DNA of 64,000 nucleotides from CAVTWH01 sp963850915 (GTDB lineage: Bacteria; Actinomycetota; Actinomycetes; Mycobacteriales; Micromonosporaceae): NCBI GenBank assembly GCA_963850915.1, contig CAWKND010000005.1:558001-622000 (forward strand), written 5' to 3'. Position 1 is the first letter of the stretch. Each line of letters begins with the position of its first letter. Under the pieces are notes generated by a model, which was given only the letters and a program-made list of their open reading frames with translations, ran no database searches and was not told where the DNA came from. Positions 46,790-55,495 of the stretch are shown piece after piece. The translations under genes and the position numbers were made by a program.

Positions 46790-47830
46790 GTGGAGAATGT
46801 CGGCGTGCCTGAACCTCGCGCGTCCCGGGGCCGCCCACCCCGCCGACCCACCATCAACGACGTCGCGGCCGCCGCCGGCGTGTCCCGGGGGACCGTGTCC
46901 CGGGTCCTGAACGGCGGTCGCGACGTCAGCGACACCGCCCAGGACGCGGTCGAGCGGGCCATGCGCAAGACCGGCTACATCGTCAACCAGCACGCCCGCA
47001 GCCTGGTCACCCAGCGCTCCCAGTCGGTGGCGTTCATCCTCTCCGAGCCGCAGGACCGGCTCTTCGAGGACCCGAACTTCAACGTCCTGCTGCACGGCTG
47101 TACCCAGGCGCTGGCCCGGCACGACATCACCCTGCTGCTCACCCTCGCCGGCAGCCAGGAGGACCGCAAACGCCTCGGCCGGTACCTCACAGCCGGTCAC
47201 GTCGACGGTGCGCTGCTGGTCTCCACGCACACCGGCAACCCGCTCATCGCCGAGCTGCTCGGGCGTGGCCTGCCGGTGGTGGCCTGCGGCAAGCCGCTCG
47301 GGTACGAGCGCTCGGTCGCCTACGTCGCCGCCGACGACCGGGACGGCGCCCACCAGATGGTCAGCTACCTGCGCTCCACCGGCCGGCGCCGGATCGCCAC
47401 CATCACCGGACCGCTGGACACGCCCGGTGGTGTCGAGCGGCTCGCCGGCTACAGGGACGCCGTCGGCGACGTCGACCCGGTACTGGTCGTCAACGGCGAC
47501 TACACCCGGGCGGCCGGCGAAGCCGCCATGGAGCAGCTGCTGGAGCAGGCGCCCGACCTCGACGCGGTGTTCGTCGCCTCCGACCTGATGGCGGCCGGCG
47601 CGCTCACCGTGCTGCAGCGGCTCGGCCGGCGGGTACCCGAGGACATCGCGATCGGTGGCTTCGACGACAGTCACATCGCGACCACCACGCACCCCAACCT
47701 GACCACCATCCGGCAGCCGTACCCGCGCATCAGTACCGAGATGGTGCGGCTGCTGCTGAGCATGATCGAGGGCGAAAGCCCGGCCGCCGTCATCGTCCCC
47801 ACCGAACTGGTCATCCGCGGCTCCGCCTGA
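46790..47830 (+). CDS. LacI family transcriptional regulator of the galactan locus
   Basis: 346 aa. HTH TINDVAAAAGVSRGTVSRVLNG, hinge KTGYIVNQHARSLVTQR, then a sugar-sensing domain (SVAFILSEPQDRLFEDPNF, VFVASDLMAAGALTVL, DIAIGGFDDSHIATTTHPNLTTIRQP). GTG 46790 is used here; GTG 46805, with GGAGAA before it, is an equally good start. It follows the permease gene by 4 bp. The HTH is the type that reads palindromes with a central CG, fitting the four operators. Confidence 0.93.
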   Translation: MENVGVPEPRASRGRPPRRPTINDVAAAAGVSRGTVSRVLNGGRDVSDTAQDAVERAMRKTGYIVNQHARSLVTQRSQSVAFILSEPQDRLFEDPNFNVLLHGCTQALARHDITLLLTLAGSQEDRKRLGRYLTAGHVDGALLVSTHTGNPLIAELLGRGLPVVACGKPLGYERSVAYVAADDRDGAHQMVSYLRSTGRRRIATITGPLDTPGGVERLAGYRDAVGDVDPVLVVNGDYTRAAGEAAMEQLLEQAPDLDAVFVASDLMAAGALTVLQRLGRRVPEDIAIGGFDDSHIATTTHPNLTTIRQPYPRISTEMVRLLLSMIEGESPAAVIVPTELVIRGSA

Positions 47831-47864
47831 TCCGCGTATTTCCAGCCCACGCCCGCCCCGGCGG

Positions 47865-48653
47865 TCAGACCGTGGCGACGGTCACCTGTACGGCCCCGAT
47901 GCCATCGGCCTGCGGGTCGACAGCGATGGTGTACTGGCCGTCTACGGTCAGTTCGGTGTCATCGATCTGCCCGACGTGGTTCACGATGCAGCCGCCGCCG
48001 ATGTTGTTGCCGGCCGGGTCGATCAGGTAGAGCACCGCGCACTGGTCCGGCACGGTCGAGGCGGTCACCTGCACCCGCACGTGTGCTCCGGCGGCCCCGG
48101 TGAAGTGCAGGCGACTCACCGCACCGGGCTGGGTGACCGTGGCGGTGACCGGCGGCCCGGCGAGGGTGATCGCGCCGACCTGGTCAACCGCGGTCACGAA
48201 CAGCACGCTCGCCTGGCCGGTCACGCCCGGGCCCGGCGTCACCGTCAGGGTGTACTGGCCGGTCGCCGGCAGGATCGTCGCGTCGATAAATCCGGTACCG
48301 CCGACCAGGCAGCCACTGCTGACAGGGGTGCCGGTCGGGTCGAGCAGGGTCAGCACCGCGCACCCGTCGGGCAGGTTGGTGGCGGGTATGTCCACGAAGA
48401 CGTCCTGCCCCTTCGTACCGTTGAAGGTCAACCGGCCGGTACCGCCGGCTTCGGTGATCGACACGATGGTGCCGCCGGCCACCGGCTTGACCGACTGGCC
48501 GGCCGTCGCGCTCGGCTTGCCGGCCGCGCTCGGACCGCCGGTGGAGTGCGCGGCGACCGGCTTGCCGGTGGACTTGGCGCAGCCCGAGGCGAGCAGGCAG
48601 GCCGCCACGGCGAGAGTGGCCAGTGCCAGGGTGCGCCGGCGGGTGGTGAACAT
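47865..48653 (-). CDS. Secreted lipoprotein with two repeated beta-sandwich domains
   Basis: 262 aa. Lipobox LASGC, a Ser/Gly/Pro-rich linker, then two related domains of about 95 residues (about 62-155 and 165-262). Matching points: GRLTFNGTKGQDVFVDI with SRLHFTGAAGAHVRVQV, DGCAVLTLLDPTG with DQCAVLYLIDPAG, and ATGQYTLTV with VDGQYTIAV. Each has a conserved cysteine pair that could form a disulfide. The pattern resembles bacterial pre-peptidase C-terminal-type domains. Function unknown. Confidence 0.75.
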   Translation of the reverse strand: MFTTRRRTLALATLAVAACLLASGCAKSTGKPVAAHSTGGPSAAGKPSATAGQSVKPVAGGTIVSITEAGGTGRLTFNGTKGQDVFVDIPATNLPDGCAVLTLLDPTGTPVSSGCLVGGTGFIDATILPATGQYTLTVTPGPGVTGQASVLFVTAVDQVGAITLAGPPVTATVTQPGAVSRLHFTGAAGAHVRVQVTASTVPDQCAVLYLIDPAGNNIGGGCIVNHVGQIDDTELTVDGQYTIAVDPQADGIGAVQVTVATV

Positions 48654-48697
48654 GGTGATCTCCTTGATGGTTGATGGGCTTGATGGATTGGTTGGGT

Positions 48698-48955
48698 TCA
48701 GAGTTCGAGGGCGGGCAGTACCCGGGCGACGGTGGTACCGGTGCGCCGGAGGGCCTCGATGACGGTCGCCGGATCCTCGGCCGCCACCGCGTACTGGGCG
48801 CGCTGATCGGCCGGAACGTAGGTGCAGTGCAGGATCCGTACCGGCTGGCCGGCCGCGGTCATCGTCACCGCGACCCGGCGTAGCGCCGCGACCTCGACGC
48901 CGAGGTCGGCGATGTCGGCGACGGCGACCGTGCGTGCGATGACATAGATGCCCAC
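48698..48955 (-). CDS. Small hypothetical protein
   Basis: 85 aa, start GTG 48955 (a longer frame to 49087 gives an unlikely N-terminus). Sequence VGIYVIARTVAVADIADLG, then RVAVTMTAAGQPVRILHCTYVP and DPATVIEALRRTGTTVARVLP, suggests a small alpha/beta ferredoxin-like fold. I do not recognise the family. It ends 44 bp before the lipoprotein gene and may be cotranscribed with it. Confidence 0.5.
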   Translation of the reverse strand: MGIYVIARTVAVADIADLGVEVAALRRVAVTMTAAGQPVRILHCTYVPADQRAQYAVAAEDPATVIEALRRTGTTVARVLPALEL

Positions 48956-49113
48956 GCCTGTCGACGCTAGGCAGCCGGGAAGAGGCGGGTATCCGTCAAA
49001 GTACGGGTGTGGTACCCGGATAGCCGCCGATGTGCCGCACACTGACAGCGCGCCCGACCTACGCCACGTCAGCTCCGACGTGACCACCCGCGGGGCGCGG
49101 TGGCGGTAGGTCG

Positions 49114-51927
49114 ATGAGCGAATCAGACGCTGCGGTGTACGACTGCCGGCCGGCCGAGTTCGCGACGGTCAACGCCTTCGTGACCGGCGACCACCACCCG
49201 TCCGCGTTGCTGATCGAGGGCGCGGCCGGCATCGGCAAGTCGACCCTGTGGGGGGCGGCGGTCAGCTCCGCGATGACCGACGGCCGGTTGGTGCTCGCCG
49301 TACGACCGGCCGAGTCGGAGGCGCGGATGTCCTTCGCCAGCCTCGCCGACCTGCTCGAACCGGTCGCCGACACGCTGCTGCCGAAGCTCGAGGCGCCGCA
49401 GCGCGCGGTACTGGAGGTGGCGCTGCTGCGGCGGCTGCCACCGCCGGTACCGCCCAACGAACGGGAGATCGGTGCCGCGGTACTGGCCGCGCTGCGCCAA
49501 CTCGCCGACCAGAGCACTGTTGTGGTCGCCATCGACGACGTGCAGTGGCTCGACGACGCGAGCGCCGAGGTGCTGGCCTTCGCGCTGCGCCGCTTGCGTG
49601 GCAACAACGTGCGGCTGCTGATCTCGGCGCGTACCGGTGAATTCGCCGACCGGCAACACTCCCCGCCACCGGGCGCGGGGCAGCGGGTACTGGATGCCAT
49701 CGGTGAACTGGCGGCCACCCGGATCACCCTCGGACCCCTCACCGACCAGGGCGTGACCGAGCTGATCCGTACCCGCGTAGGTGCCCTGTCCCCGGCCGCC
49801 GAGCGCCGGCTGGTCGCGGCCGCCGGCGGCAACCCCTACTGGGCCCTGGAACTCGGCACCGCGATCGCCGCCGCCGGTCCGACCGGCTCCGCCGAGGTAC
49901 CCATCCCCGCCTCGCTGTCCGGGCTGCTCCGCCGGCGCCTGGTCGACCAGCCCGACCAGGTACGGCTGGTACTCGTCGTGGTGGCCGCACTCTCCCGGGC
50001 CAGCTGGGCGGCGACCAGCCGGGCGCTCGCCGGTCAGGTCACCGACGCCGATGCCGCGATCGACGCGGCCGTGGCGGCCGGCGTGGTCACCGAGACCGCC
50101 GGCCGGCTACGCCCGGCCCACCCGCTGCTCGGCCTGGCCGCGATCGATTCGCTCGCCCCCGGACAGCGGTACCGCCTGCACCGCCGGCTCGCCGAGATCA
50201 CCGCCGACCCGGAACAGCGCGCACGCCACCTGGCGCTGGCCAACAACGGGGAGCCCGACTCCGAGGTGGCCCGTTCGCTTTCGGCCGGCGCGCTGTCCGC
50301 GCGCTCCCGGGGTGCCACCCATGCCGCCGCGGAACTCGTCGACCTGTCCATCGCGCTCACCCCGGCCAGCGAGGTCGCCGAGCTGGCCGACCGGCGGTTG
50401 GCCGCCGCCGAGCTGTGGTTCGCGGCCGGCGACCTCGCGCGCGCCTGCGAACTCGCCGAGGAGCTCGCCCGCGACGATCCCGATGCACAGCGGCTGCCGG
50501 CCATCCTTCCGCTACTCGTCGAGACGAGCTACTGGATCCGTGGTCAGGCCGCCGCGCAGTCGATCGTGCGTACCGCCCTGGACCGCCCCGGCGGTGACCC
50601 ACGACTGCGGGCTGTCGCCCTGGCCTGCGCGGCAGATGTCGGCGACGGATCGGGTACCAGCCGGGCGGAGTTGGCCGGCGAGTCCATCGCCCTCTTCGAC
50701 TCGCTCGGTGACACCGACCCCGGATCGCTGTCCATGGCGCTGGTCTACCTCGCTGAGGACCGGCTCGACTCGGGTACCGGGATCGCCGCGGATCTGTTCG
50801 CCCGCGCCCAGCGGGCCGAAGACCGGCAGCAGCAGCTGCGACCCCAGTTCATCCCGCTGCTCAACCGGGTCCGCAGTGTCCGCGCCTATCAACTCAAACT
50901 CGTGGACGATCTCGACGGTGCCCGGACGGAGCTGCTGGACCTGCTGACGTTGGCCCGGCGGGAGGGCGACGACGGGTCCATCCCCGCCCTGCTCGGCCAT
51001 CTCGCCTTGACCGAGTGCTGGGCGGGCAACTATCCGACCGGCCTCGCCGCCGCGCAGGAGGGCCTCACCTGCGCCGAGGAGACCGGCGGCGTCGCCCCCG
51101 CTTCGCTGTACGCCGCCCGTGGCCTGCTCGCCGTACTCACCGGTGACCAGGGGTACGCCCGCAAGCTGATCGGCGACCGGCTCGGTACCGACAGCGGCGC
51201 CACGCCCACCAAGAAAACGTTGGTGTACCACCATGTGCTCGGCCTGGCTGAGCTGCTCGCCGGCGAAAACCGGGCGGCCCTGCACCACCTCGATCAGGCG
51301 TACGCGGCAGCGCAGGCGCTCGACATCCGGGAACCCGGGCGACGGCAACGGCTGGAAGGCGATCTCGGTCAGGCGCTCATCGGTATCGGCGAACTCGACC
51401 GGGCCGCGGCCCTCGCGGCGGAGCAGCGGGAGATCGGCGAGCGGCTCGGCCGACCGACCCTGATCGGGGTCGGGCTGCGCATCGCCGGCATGGTGCAGGC
51501 GGCGCGTGGCGACGTGGCGGGCGCCGTGGTCAGCCTGGAGGCGGCGGTCGGGGCGCACCGGCTGTCCCCGCTGGCGTTGGAGCTGCCCCGTACCCAACTT
51601 GCCCTGGGCCAGATCCAGCGCCGCAGGCGGGACAAGCAGGCGGCCCGCCTGCACCTGCAGGCGGCCGTCGACGAGTTCACCCGGCTCGGTGCCGCGCCCT
51701 GGGCCGAACTTGCCGCAAGTGAGCTGCGGCGGCTCGGCGGTGCCCGCAGTGCCACCGCGCTGACCGCGGCGGAGCAGTCGGTTGCTGCGCTGGCCTCGGC
51801 GGGACGCAACAACCGGGAGATCGCCGCGGAACTGTTCATCAGCGCCCGTACCGTGGAGGGTCACCTCGCCTCGGTCTACCGCAAGCTCGACATCCCCGGT
51901 CGCGGCCGCATCCCGCGCCAGCCCTGA
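49114..51927 (+). CDS. LuxR family regulator of the LAL type (AAA ATPase, TPR-like repeats, LuxR HTH)
   Basis: 937 aa. N-terminal ATPase with Walker A EGAAGIGKST and Walker B VVVAIDDVQW, a long helical TPR-like middle, and a C-terminal LuxR helix-turn-helix (LTAAEQSVAALASAGRNNREIAAELFISARTVEGHLASVYRKL). The tail after the HTH (IPGRGRIPRQP) runs into a 16-bp tandem repeat that supplies the stop codon, so the natural end may differ. It probably activates the nearby gene at 52129. The inducer is unknown. Confidence 0.92.
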   Translation: MSESDAAVYDCRPAEFATVNAFVTGDHHPSALLIEGAAGIGKSTLWGAAVSSAMTDGRLVLAVRPAESEARMSFASLADLLEPVADTLLPKLEAPQRAVLEVALLRRLPPPVPPNEREIGAAVLAALRQLADQSTVVVAIDDVQWLDDASAEVLAFALRRLRGNNVRLLISARTGEFADRQHSPPPGAGQRVLDAIGELAATRITLGPLTDQGVTELIRTRVGALSPAAERRLVAAAGGNPYWALELGTAIAAAGPTGSAEVPIPASLSGLLRRRLVDQPDQVRLVLVVVAALSRASWAATSRALAGQVTDADAAIDAAVAAGVVTETAGRLRPAHPLLGLAAIDSLAPGQRYRLHRRLAEITADPEQRARHLALANNGEPDSEVARSLSAGALSARSRGATHAAAELVDLSIALTPASEVAELADRRLAAAELWFAAGDLARACELAEELARDDPDAQRLPAILPLLVETSYWIRGQAAAQSIVRTALDRPGGDPRLRAVALACAADVGDGSGTSRAELAGESIALFDSLGDTDPGSLSMALVYLAEDRLDSGTGIAADLFARAQRAEDRQQQLRPQFIPLLNRVRSVRAYQLKLVDDLDGARTELLDLLTLARREGDDGSIPALLGHLALTECWAGNYPTGLAAAQEGLTCAEETGGVAPASLYAARGLLAVLTGDQGYARKLIGDRLGTDSGATPTKKTLVYHHVLGLAELLAGENRAALHHLDQAYAAAQALDIREPGRRQRLEGDLGQALIGIGELDRAAALAAEQREIGERLGRPTLIGVGLRIAGMVQAARGDVAGAVVSLEAAVGAHRLSPLALELPRTQLALGQIQRRRRDKQAARLHLQAAVDEFTRLGAAPWAELAASELRRLGGARSATALTAAEQSVAALASAGRNNREIAAELFISARTVEGHLASVYRKLDIPGRGRIPRQP

Positions 51928-51993
51928 CCCGCCCCAGCCCTGACCCGCACCAGCCCTGACCCGCGCCAGCCCTGACCCGCGCCGGCCCTGACC
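51914..51993. repeat. Five 16-bp tandem repeats at the end of the LAL gene
   Basis: CGCGCCAGCCCTGACC and four close variants run head to tail without spacers. The LAL stop codon (TGA 51925-51927) is inside the first unit. Confidence 0.9.
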
Positions 51994-52128
51994 GGCGAGC
52001 TTTCCAGGTACCGGGTGCGTACTTCTGCGGGTACCCGCCACCGGCCGGACACCTACCGTCGAAGATGCGTGGCCCTCGTCGCGGCCCGGCGGGCGCTGCC
52101 GCACGCCAGCGCATGATCGGAGCGTGTG

Positions 52129-53007
52129 ATGTTCACCGGTAGAAGTCTGCACGAGTCGTTCCGGCCCGCGGCCGGGCCGGCGATGACGGCCTTCCGGAAC
52201 TCGCTGATTCTGGCCTGGTCGGCGGTTGACGGATTCATGTACAGCGCCATGGACATGCAGGACGACGGGGTGATCAACGCCTGGCGGCTGCCGGCCGATC
52301 GCAGCGCCGAACGGCTGTCACTGGCCTACTACGACGCGGTCGACGAGTTGCTGATCGGCTACAACGGTCAGGACAACCAGGCGTGGCTGGCCCGGACCCG
52401 GGACGGCGGCACCATCGACGACCGGGGTCCCTGGCTGGAGCCGATCATCGGCGGTCCGGCACTCCACTCGACCAAGGCCCGGCTGTACTTCGCCTACACC
52501 GACCAGAGCACCCAACAGGTCCACTCGGGACACTCCGGCAACCCGCCGTTGGACACCGAGGAGGTGGGTACCTACCCGGGCGCGTACAGCATCGACACCC
52601 CGGGAGTGGTCGTCACCGACAAGGGCCCGCTGATCGTCTACGCCGGTACCGACAGCCCCGGGTACAGCCTGAACGCGTACCTGGTCGACGAGCCGACCGG
52701 GCCGCCGCGGATCTGTACCTTCCCCGACCAGTGCCGGGGCGGACCGAACCTGGTCACCGTCGGTGGCCGGTACGCGGCCGCGTACGTCGGCCACAACCAG
52801 CACCTGTACCTGCTGTTCGGCGTCGACGCCCTCGACCCCGCCCAGACCGAGCGGTGGAAGTTCGCCGACACGAGCCCGTGGCCGCCGGCTGTCGCCACCA
52901 TCAACGGCGAAACCTACGTCGCCTGGTTCGGTACCGACGGCGAGAACAAGCTCAACTTCGCCCACATCGACGCCATGTCGATGGTCTACCGGGGCGGCAG
53001 TGGCTGA
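52129..53007 (+). CDS. Hypothetical protein predicted to be a six-bladed beta-propeller
   Basis: 292 aa, no signal peptide. Six similar strands can be seen: NSLILAWSAVDG, DELLIGYNGQDN, ARLYFAYTDQST, GPLIVYAGTDSPG, GRYAAAYVGHNQ and GETYVAWFGTDGEN, spaced about 45 residues apart, each followed by a short hydrophobic strand. This is a regular propeller pattern without Asp boxes. Start ATG 52129 with GGAG six bases upstream. Alone downstream of the LAL regulator, so probably its target. The family is not one I can name. Confidence 0.7.
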   Translation: MFTGRSLHESFRPAAGPAMTAFRNSLILAWSAVDGFMYSAMDMQDDGVINAWRLPADRSAERLSLAYYDAVDELLIGYNGQDNQAWLARTRDGGTIDDRGPWLEPIIGGPALHSTKARLYFAYTDQSTQQVHSGHSGNPPLDTEEVGTYPGAYSIDTPGVVVTDKGPLIVYAGTDSPGYSLNAYLVDEPTGPPRICTFPDQCRGGPNLVTVGGRYAAAYVGHNQHLYLLFGVDALDPAQTERWKFADTSPWPPAVATINGETYVAWFGTDGENKLNFAHIDAMSMVYRGGSG

Positions 53008-53075
53008 CCCGGGGCGGCGCGGTGACGTCGGCTCGGACACCTCCGGCTGCTGATCCGCAGCTGGCACCAACCCGG

Positions 53076-53108
53076 ACCCTCGCGGTGGGCGAGTCCCGCC
53101 GCGAGGGT
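53076..53108 (+). terminator. Hairpin after the propeller gene
   Basis: ACCCTCGCGG (53076-53085) and CCGCGAGGGT (53099-53108), perfect 10-bp stem with a 13-nt loop followed by TT. Confidence 0.65.
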
Positions 53109-53156
53109 TTCAACGCGTGCATTTGCGGGCAAGCGTGAACCGGGGGAGTTTGCCGG

Positions 53157-53447
53157 GTGGATGGGGTAGTGGGCGTGAGTGGGCTGTTGGGCAAGGTGGC
53201 GTACAAGCCGGTTGGTCTGTTGCTGGGGGCGGCCGCCGGCGCGGCGTCGGGGTTGATCTTCAAGCAGATCTGGAAGCGGGTCGCGGACGAGGACGATGCG
53301 CCGAACGCCACTGACGAGGAGCGCGGCTGGACCGAGATCCTGGTCGCCGCCGCCCTGCAGGGGGCGATCTTCGCGCTGGTGAAGGCGGCTATCGACCGGG
53401 CCGGCGCCACCGGCGTCCGGAAAGTCACCGGCCACTGGCCGGCCTGA
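53157..53447 (+). CDS. DUF4235 family membrane-associated protein
   Basis: 96 aa. KVAYKPVGLLLGAAAGAASGLIFKQIWKRV and ILVAAALQGAIFALVKAAIDRAGATGVRKVTG are characteristic of DUF4235, with two hydrophobic segments. GTG 53157 has GGGGGAG eight bases upstream. Its role in actinomycetes is unknown. It is followed by a YtxH-like gene and a YihY gene, a familiar small membrane-protein neighbourhood. Confidence 0.85.
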   Translation: MDGVVGVSGLLGKVAYKPVGLLLGAAAGAASGLIFKQIWKRVADEDDAPNATDEERGWTEILVAAALQGAIFALVKAAIDRAGATGVRKVTGHWPA

Positions 53448-53555
53448 CCCGTCGGTCCTGACCCGTTCGATCCTGATCCGTCGATCCGAAGTTCCAGAAC
53501 GCTTGCCGTACCAGGAGTTCAGGCGCACACGTGTGCCGAGATGTGAGGAGTCGCA

Positions 53556-53819
53556 GTGGTGAAGACAGTGTCCCTGGCCGCCGGGCTGGCCGTCGGGTAC
53601 GTGCTCGGTGCCCGTGCCGGCCGGGAGAAGTACAACCAGATCGCGGAGACCGCGCGTCGATGGGCCGGCCAGCCGCCGGTCGTCCGGGCCCAGGCCGCGG
53701 TGACCGACGCCCTGGCCGACGTGAAGGAAGCCATCGCCGACACGGCCGCCAAGAGCGGTGGTACGAAGGCGCGGAAGTCTTCTGCGGCAAGTACTTCCGT
53801 CAATGGCAGTGGCCTGTAG
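53556..53819 (+). CDS. YtxH-like small membrane-anchored protein
   Basis: 87 aa. Short hydrophobic N-terminus with AAGLAVGYVLGARAGREKYNQI, typical of YtxH-like proteins, then an amphipathic Ala-rich helix and a Ser/Lys tail. GTG 53556 and GTG 53559 are both possible; GAGGAG (53545-53550) favours 53559. Confidence 0.75.
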   Translation: MVKTVSLAAGLAVGYVLGARAGREKYNQIAETARRWAGQPPVVRAQAAVTDALADVKEAIADTAAKSGGTKARKSSAASTSVNGSGL

Positions 53820-53834
53820 CACCGCACCGCATCG

Positions 53835-53877
53835 GGTGATGCCCCGTGGTGTCGGTGTGACACGGCGGGGCATCACC
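53835..53877 (+). terminator. Strong hairpin after the YtxH-like gene
   Basis: Perfect 12-bp arms GGTGATGCCCCG (53835-53846) and CGGGGCATCACC (53866-53877), with an inner GTGTC/GACAC pair extending the stem. Confidence 0.8.
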
Positions 53878-53911
53878 GCATTCCGGCCCCATCAGTCACG
53901 GAAGGATTCCC

Positions 53912-55012
53912 ATGGACGAGGCCAGCCAGTCGACAGCCGACCAGCCCGCCGCGCAGGACGGCCCGGCCAAGCCCACCACGCAGGAAGCCCCGGCCGGGGC
54001 TACCGCGCAGGACGCTCCGGTCGAGCCCACCGCGCAGGACGGCCCGGCCAAGCCGACGGCGCAGGACGGCCCGGCCAAGCCCACCGATCTGAGCCGGCGC
54101 GCGTGGTGGGCAGCGTTGAAGCGCACGGTCAAACAGTTCAACCAGGACAACCTAACCGACTGGGCCGCGGTACTGACGTACTACGGCGTCCTCTCCCTCT
54201 TCCCCGGGCTGCTGGTACTCATCGCCGTGCTCCGGCTGGCGGGTAAGTCCACCATGGACAAGATCCTGACCAGCCTGACCGCGATCGCACCGGGGCAGAC
54301 CGGCAGCGTGCTGCATACCGCGGTCGCCCACCTGGAGGAGAGCCAGCAGTCCACGGCCGGCATCCTGGCCGTCGTCGGGGTGGTAGCCGCGCTGTGGTCG
54401 TCGTCGGGGTACGTCGGCGCGTTCATGCGCGCCGCCAACTCGATCTACGACGTGCCGGAGGGCCGGCCGATCTGGAAGACCATCCCGGTCCGGCTCGGCG
54501 TCACCGTCCTCACCGGCGTCATCGTCACCGTGGCCGCGCTCGCCGTACTCCTCACCGGCGGCCTCGCCAAGCAGTTGGGGCGCCTCGTCGGGCTCGGCCC
54601 GCAGGCGGTACAGGTGTGGGACATCGTGAAGTGGCCGGTCCTGGTGATACTGATCAGTTTCGTCTTCGCGGTCCTCTACTGGGCCTCGCCCAATGCCCGG
54701 CAGGGTGGCTTCCGCTGGGTCAGCCCGGGCGGCGTACTCGCCGTCGTACTGTGGCTGATCGCCTCCGGCGGCTTCGCCCTGTACGTGGCCAACTTCGGCT
54801 CGTACGACAAGACCTACGGCGCGCTGGCCGCGGTGATCATCTTCCTGGTCTGGATGTGGATCTCCAACCTGGCGATCCTGCTCGGCGCCGAATTCGATGC
54901 CGAACTCCAGCGCGGCCGGGCCATTGTCGCCGGCCACGATCCGGCCGACGAGCCCTACATGGCGCTGCGCGATGACCGGAAAATCTCCAAGCAGCGCGCC
55001 GGTGACCTCTGA
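53912..55012 (+). CDS. YihY/BrkB family inner membrane protein with repeat-rich N-terminus
   Basis: 366 aa. Residues 14-58 are five 9-residue repeats (AQDGPAKPT, TQEAPAGAT, AQDAPVEPT, AQDGPAKPT, AQDGPAKPT), a flexible cytoplasmic extension. The rest is a standard YihY protein: DNLTDWAAVLTYYGVLSLFPGLLVL, ALWSSSGYVGAFMRAAN, then WVSPGGVLAVVLWLIASGGFALYVANFG and FLVWMWISNLAILLGAEFDAEL, with about six helices. Function unknown. Confidence 0.9.
   Translation: MDEASQSTADQPAAQDGPAKPTTQEAPAGATAQDAPVEPTAQDGPAKPTAQDGPAKPTDLSRRAWWAALKRTVKQFNQDNLTDWAAVLTYYGVLSLFPGLLVLIAVLRLAGKSTMDKILTSLTAIAPGQTGSVLHTAVAHLEESQQSTAGILAVVGVVAALWSSSGYVGAFMRAANSIYDVPEGRPIWKTIPVRLGVTVLTGVIVTVAALAVLLTGGLAKQLGRLVGLGPQAVQVWDIVKWPVLVILISFVFAVLYWASPNARQGGFRWVSPGGVLAVVLWLIASGGFALYVANFGSYDKTYGALAAVIIFLVWMWISNLAILLGAEFDAELQRGRAIVAGHDPADEPYMALRDDRKISKQRAGDL
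53951..54085. repeat. Five 27-bp repeats at the 5' end of the YihY gene
   Basis: Units encode the consensus AQDGPAKPT. The last two and the first are nearly identical in DNA, which suggests recent unequal exchange or slippage. Confidence 0.85.
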
Positions 55013-55067
55013 CACCCGCCTCTCTGCCCGCCGCCGGCTGGCCTTCGAGACCGTGCGGCCGGCCGGC

Positions 55068-55355
55068 TCAGAACGGCTCCGGGCCGACCCCGCGCAGTTC
55101 GACCGCCTGACCGGCCTTCGTCGGCGTGACCCCGACCACCAGCGCCTCCCCGGCTGCGCCCGAGTCCAGCACCAGGACCAGCGACTGGCCGACCCGGTCG
55201 AGCAGGCTGTCCGGGGCGTGGGCGACCAGGGTACCGACCCAGCCTGTGCCGACCGGGTCGTCGTGCTCCGGCTCGATCGACTGCAGGCTCACCTCAGCCA
55301 GGAACTCCGGCGAGCCGGCCAACCTCACCTGGGCCGCGCCTTCGTAAGATGCCAT
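55068..55355 (-). CDS. Small hypothetical protein
   Basis: 95 aa from ATG 55355 (a longer frame to 55403 begins upstream of a GAGG ribosome site). MASYEGAAQVRL, FLAEVSLQSIEPEHDD, WVGTLVAHAPDSLL, LVLVLDSGAAGEALVVGVTP and GQAVELRGVGPEPF suggest an all-beta cytoplasmic protein. I recognise no catalytic motif. Confidence 0.55.
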   Translation of the reverse strand: MASYEGAAQVRLAGSPEFLAEVSLQSIEPEHDDPVGTGWVGTLVAHAPDSLLDRVGQSLVLVLDSGAAGEALVVGVTPTKAGQAVELRGVGPEPF

Positions 55356-55448
55356 TCCCCCATCCTCGCCTACCGCCGTCCAGGTAACGGGCGGGCCGCG
55401 CACTGACGGAGCCGGAAACCAAGGGATCGGATACTGAGGGAAAGGTCA

Positions 55449-55483
55449 CTGACCGATCGGTGGACGACTGACCGATCGGTCAG
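55449..55483. promoter_or_regulatory. Two TetR-type palindromic operators
   Basis: CTGACCGATCGGTGG (55449-55463) and CTGACCGATCGGTCAG (55468-55483), with the core GACCGATCGGT repeated 19 bp apart. They lie directly before the TetR gene, whose ribosome site (GGAGG) overlaps the end. Confidence 0.8.
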
Positions 55484-55495
55484 GAGAGTGGAGGG

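Noticed and set aside
51914..51993. Possible CRISPR-like array
   Set aside because: The 16-bp units are contiguous with no spacers and there are no cas genes; it is a simple tandem repeat.
53448..53555. Repeated GACCCGTCGGTCCTGACCCG-like sequence between DUF4235 and YtxH-like genes
   Set aside because: The units are irregular and short; no convincing tandem repeat, operator or hairpin could be defined.
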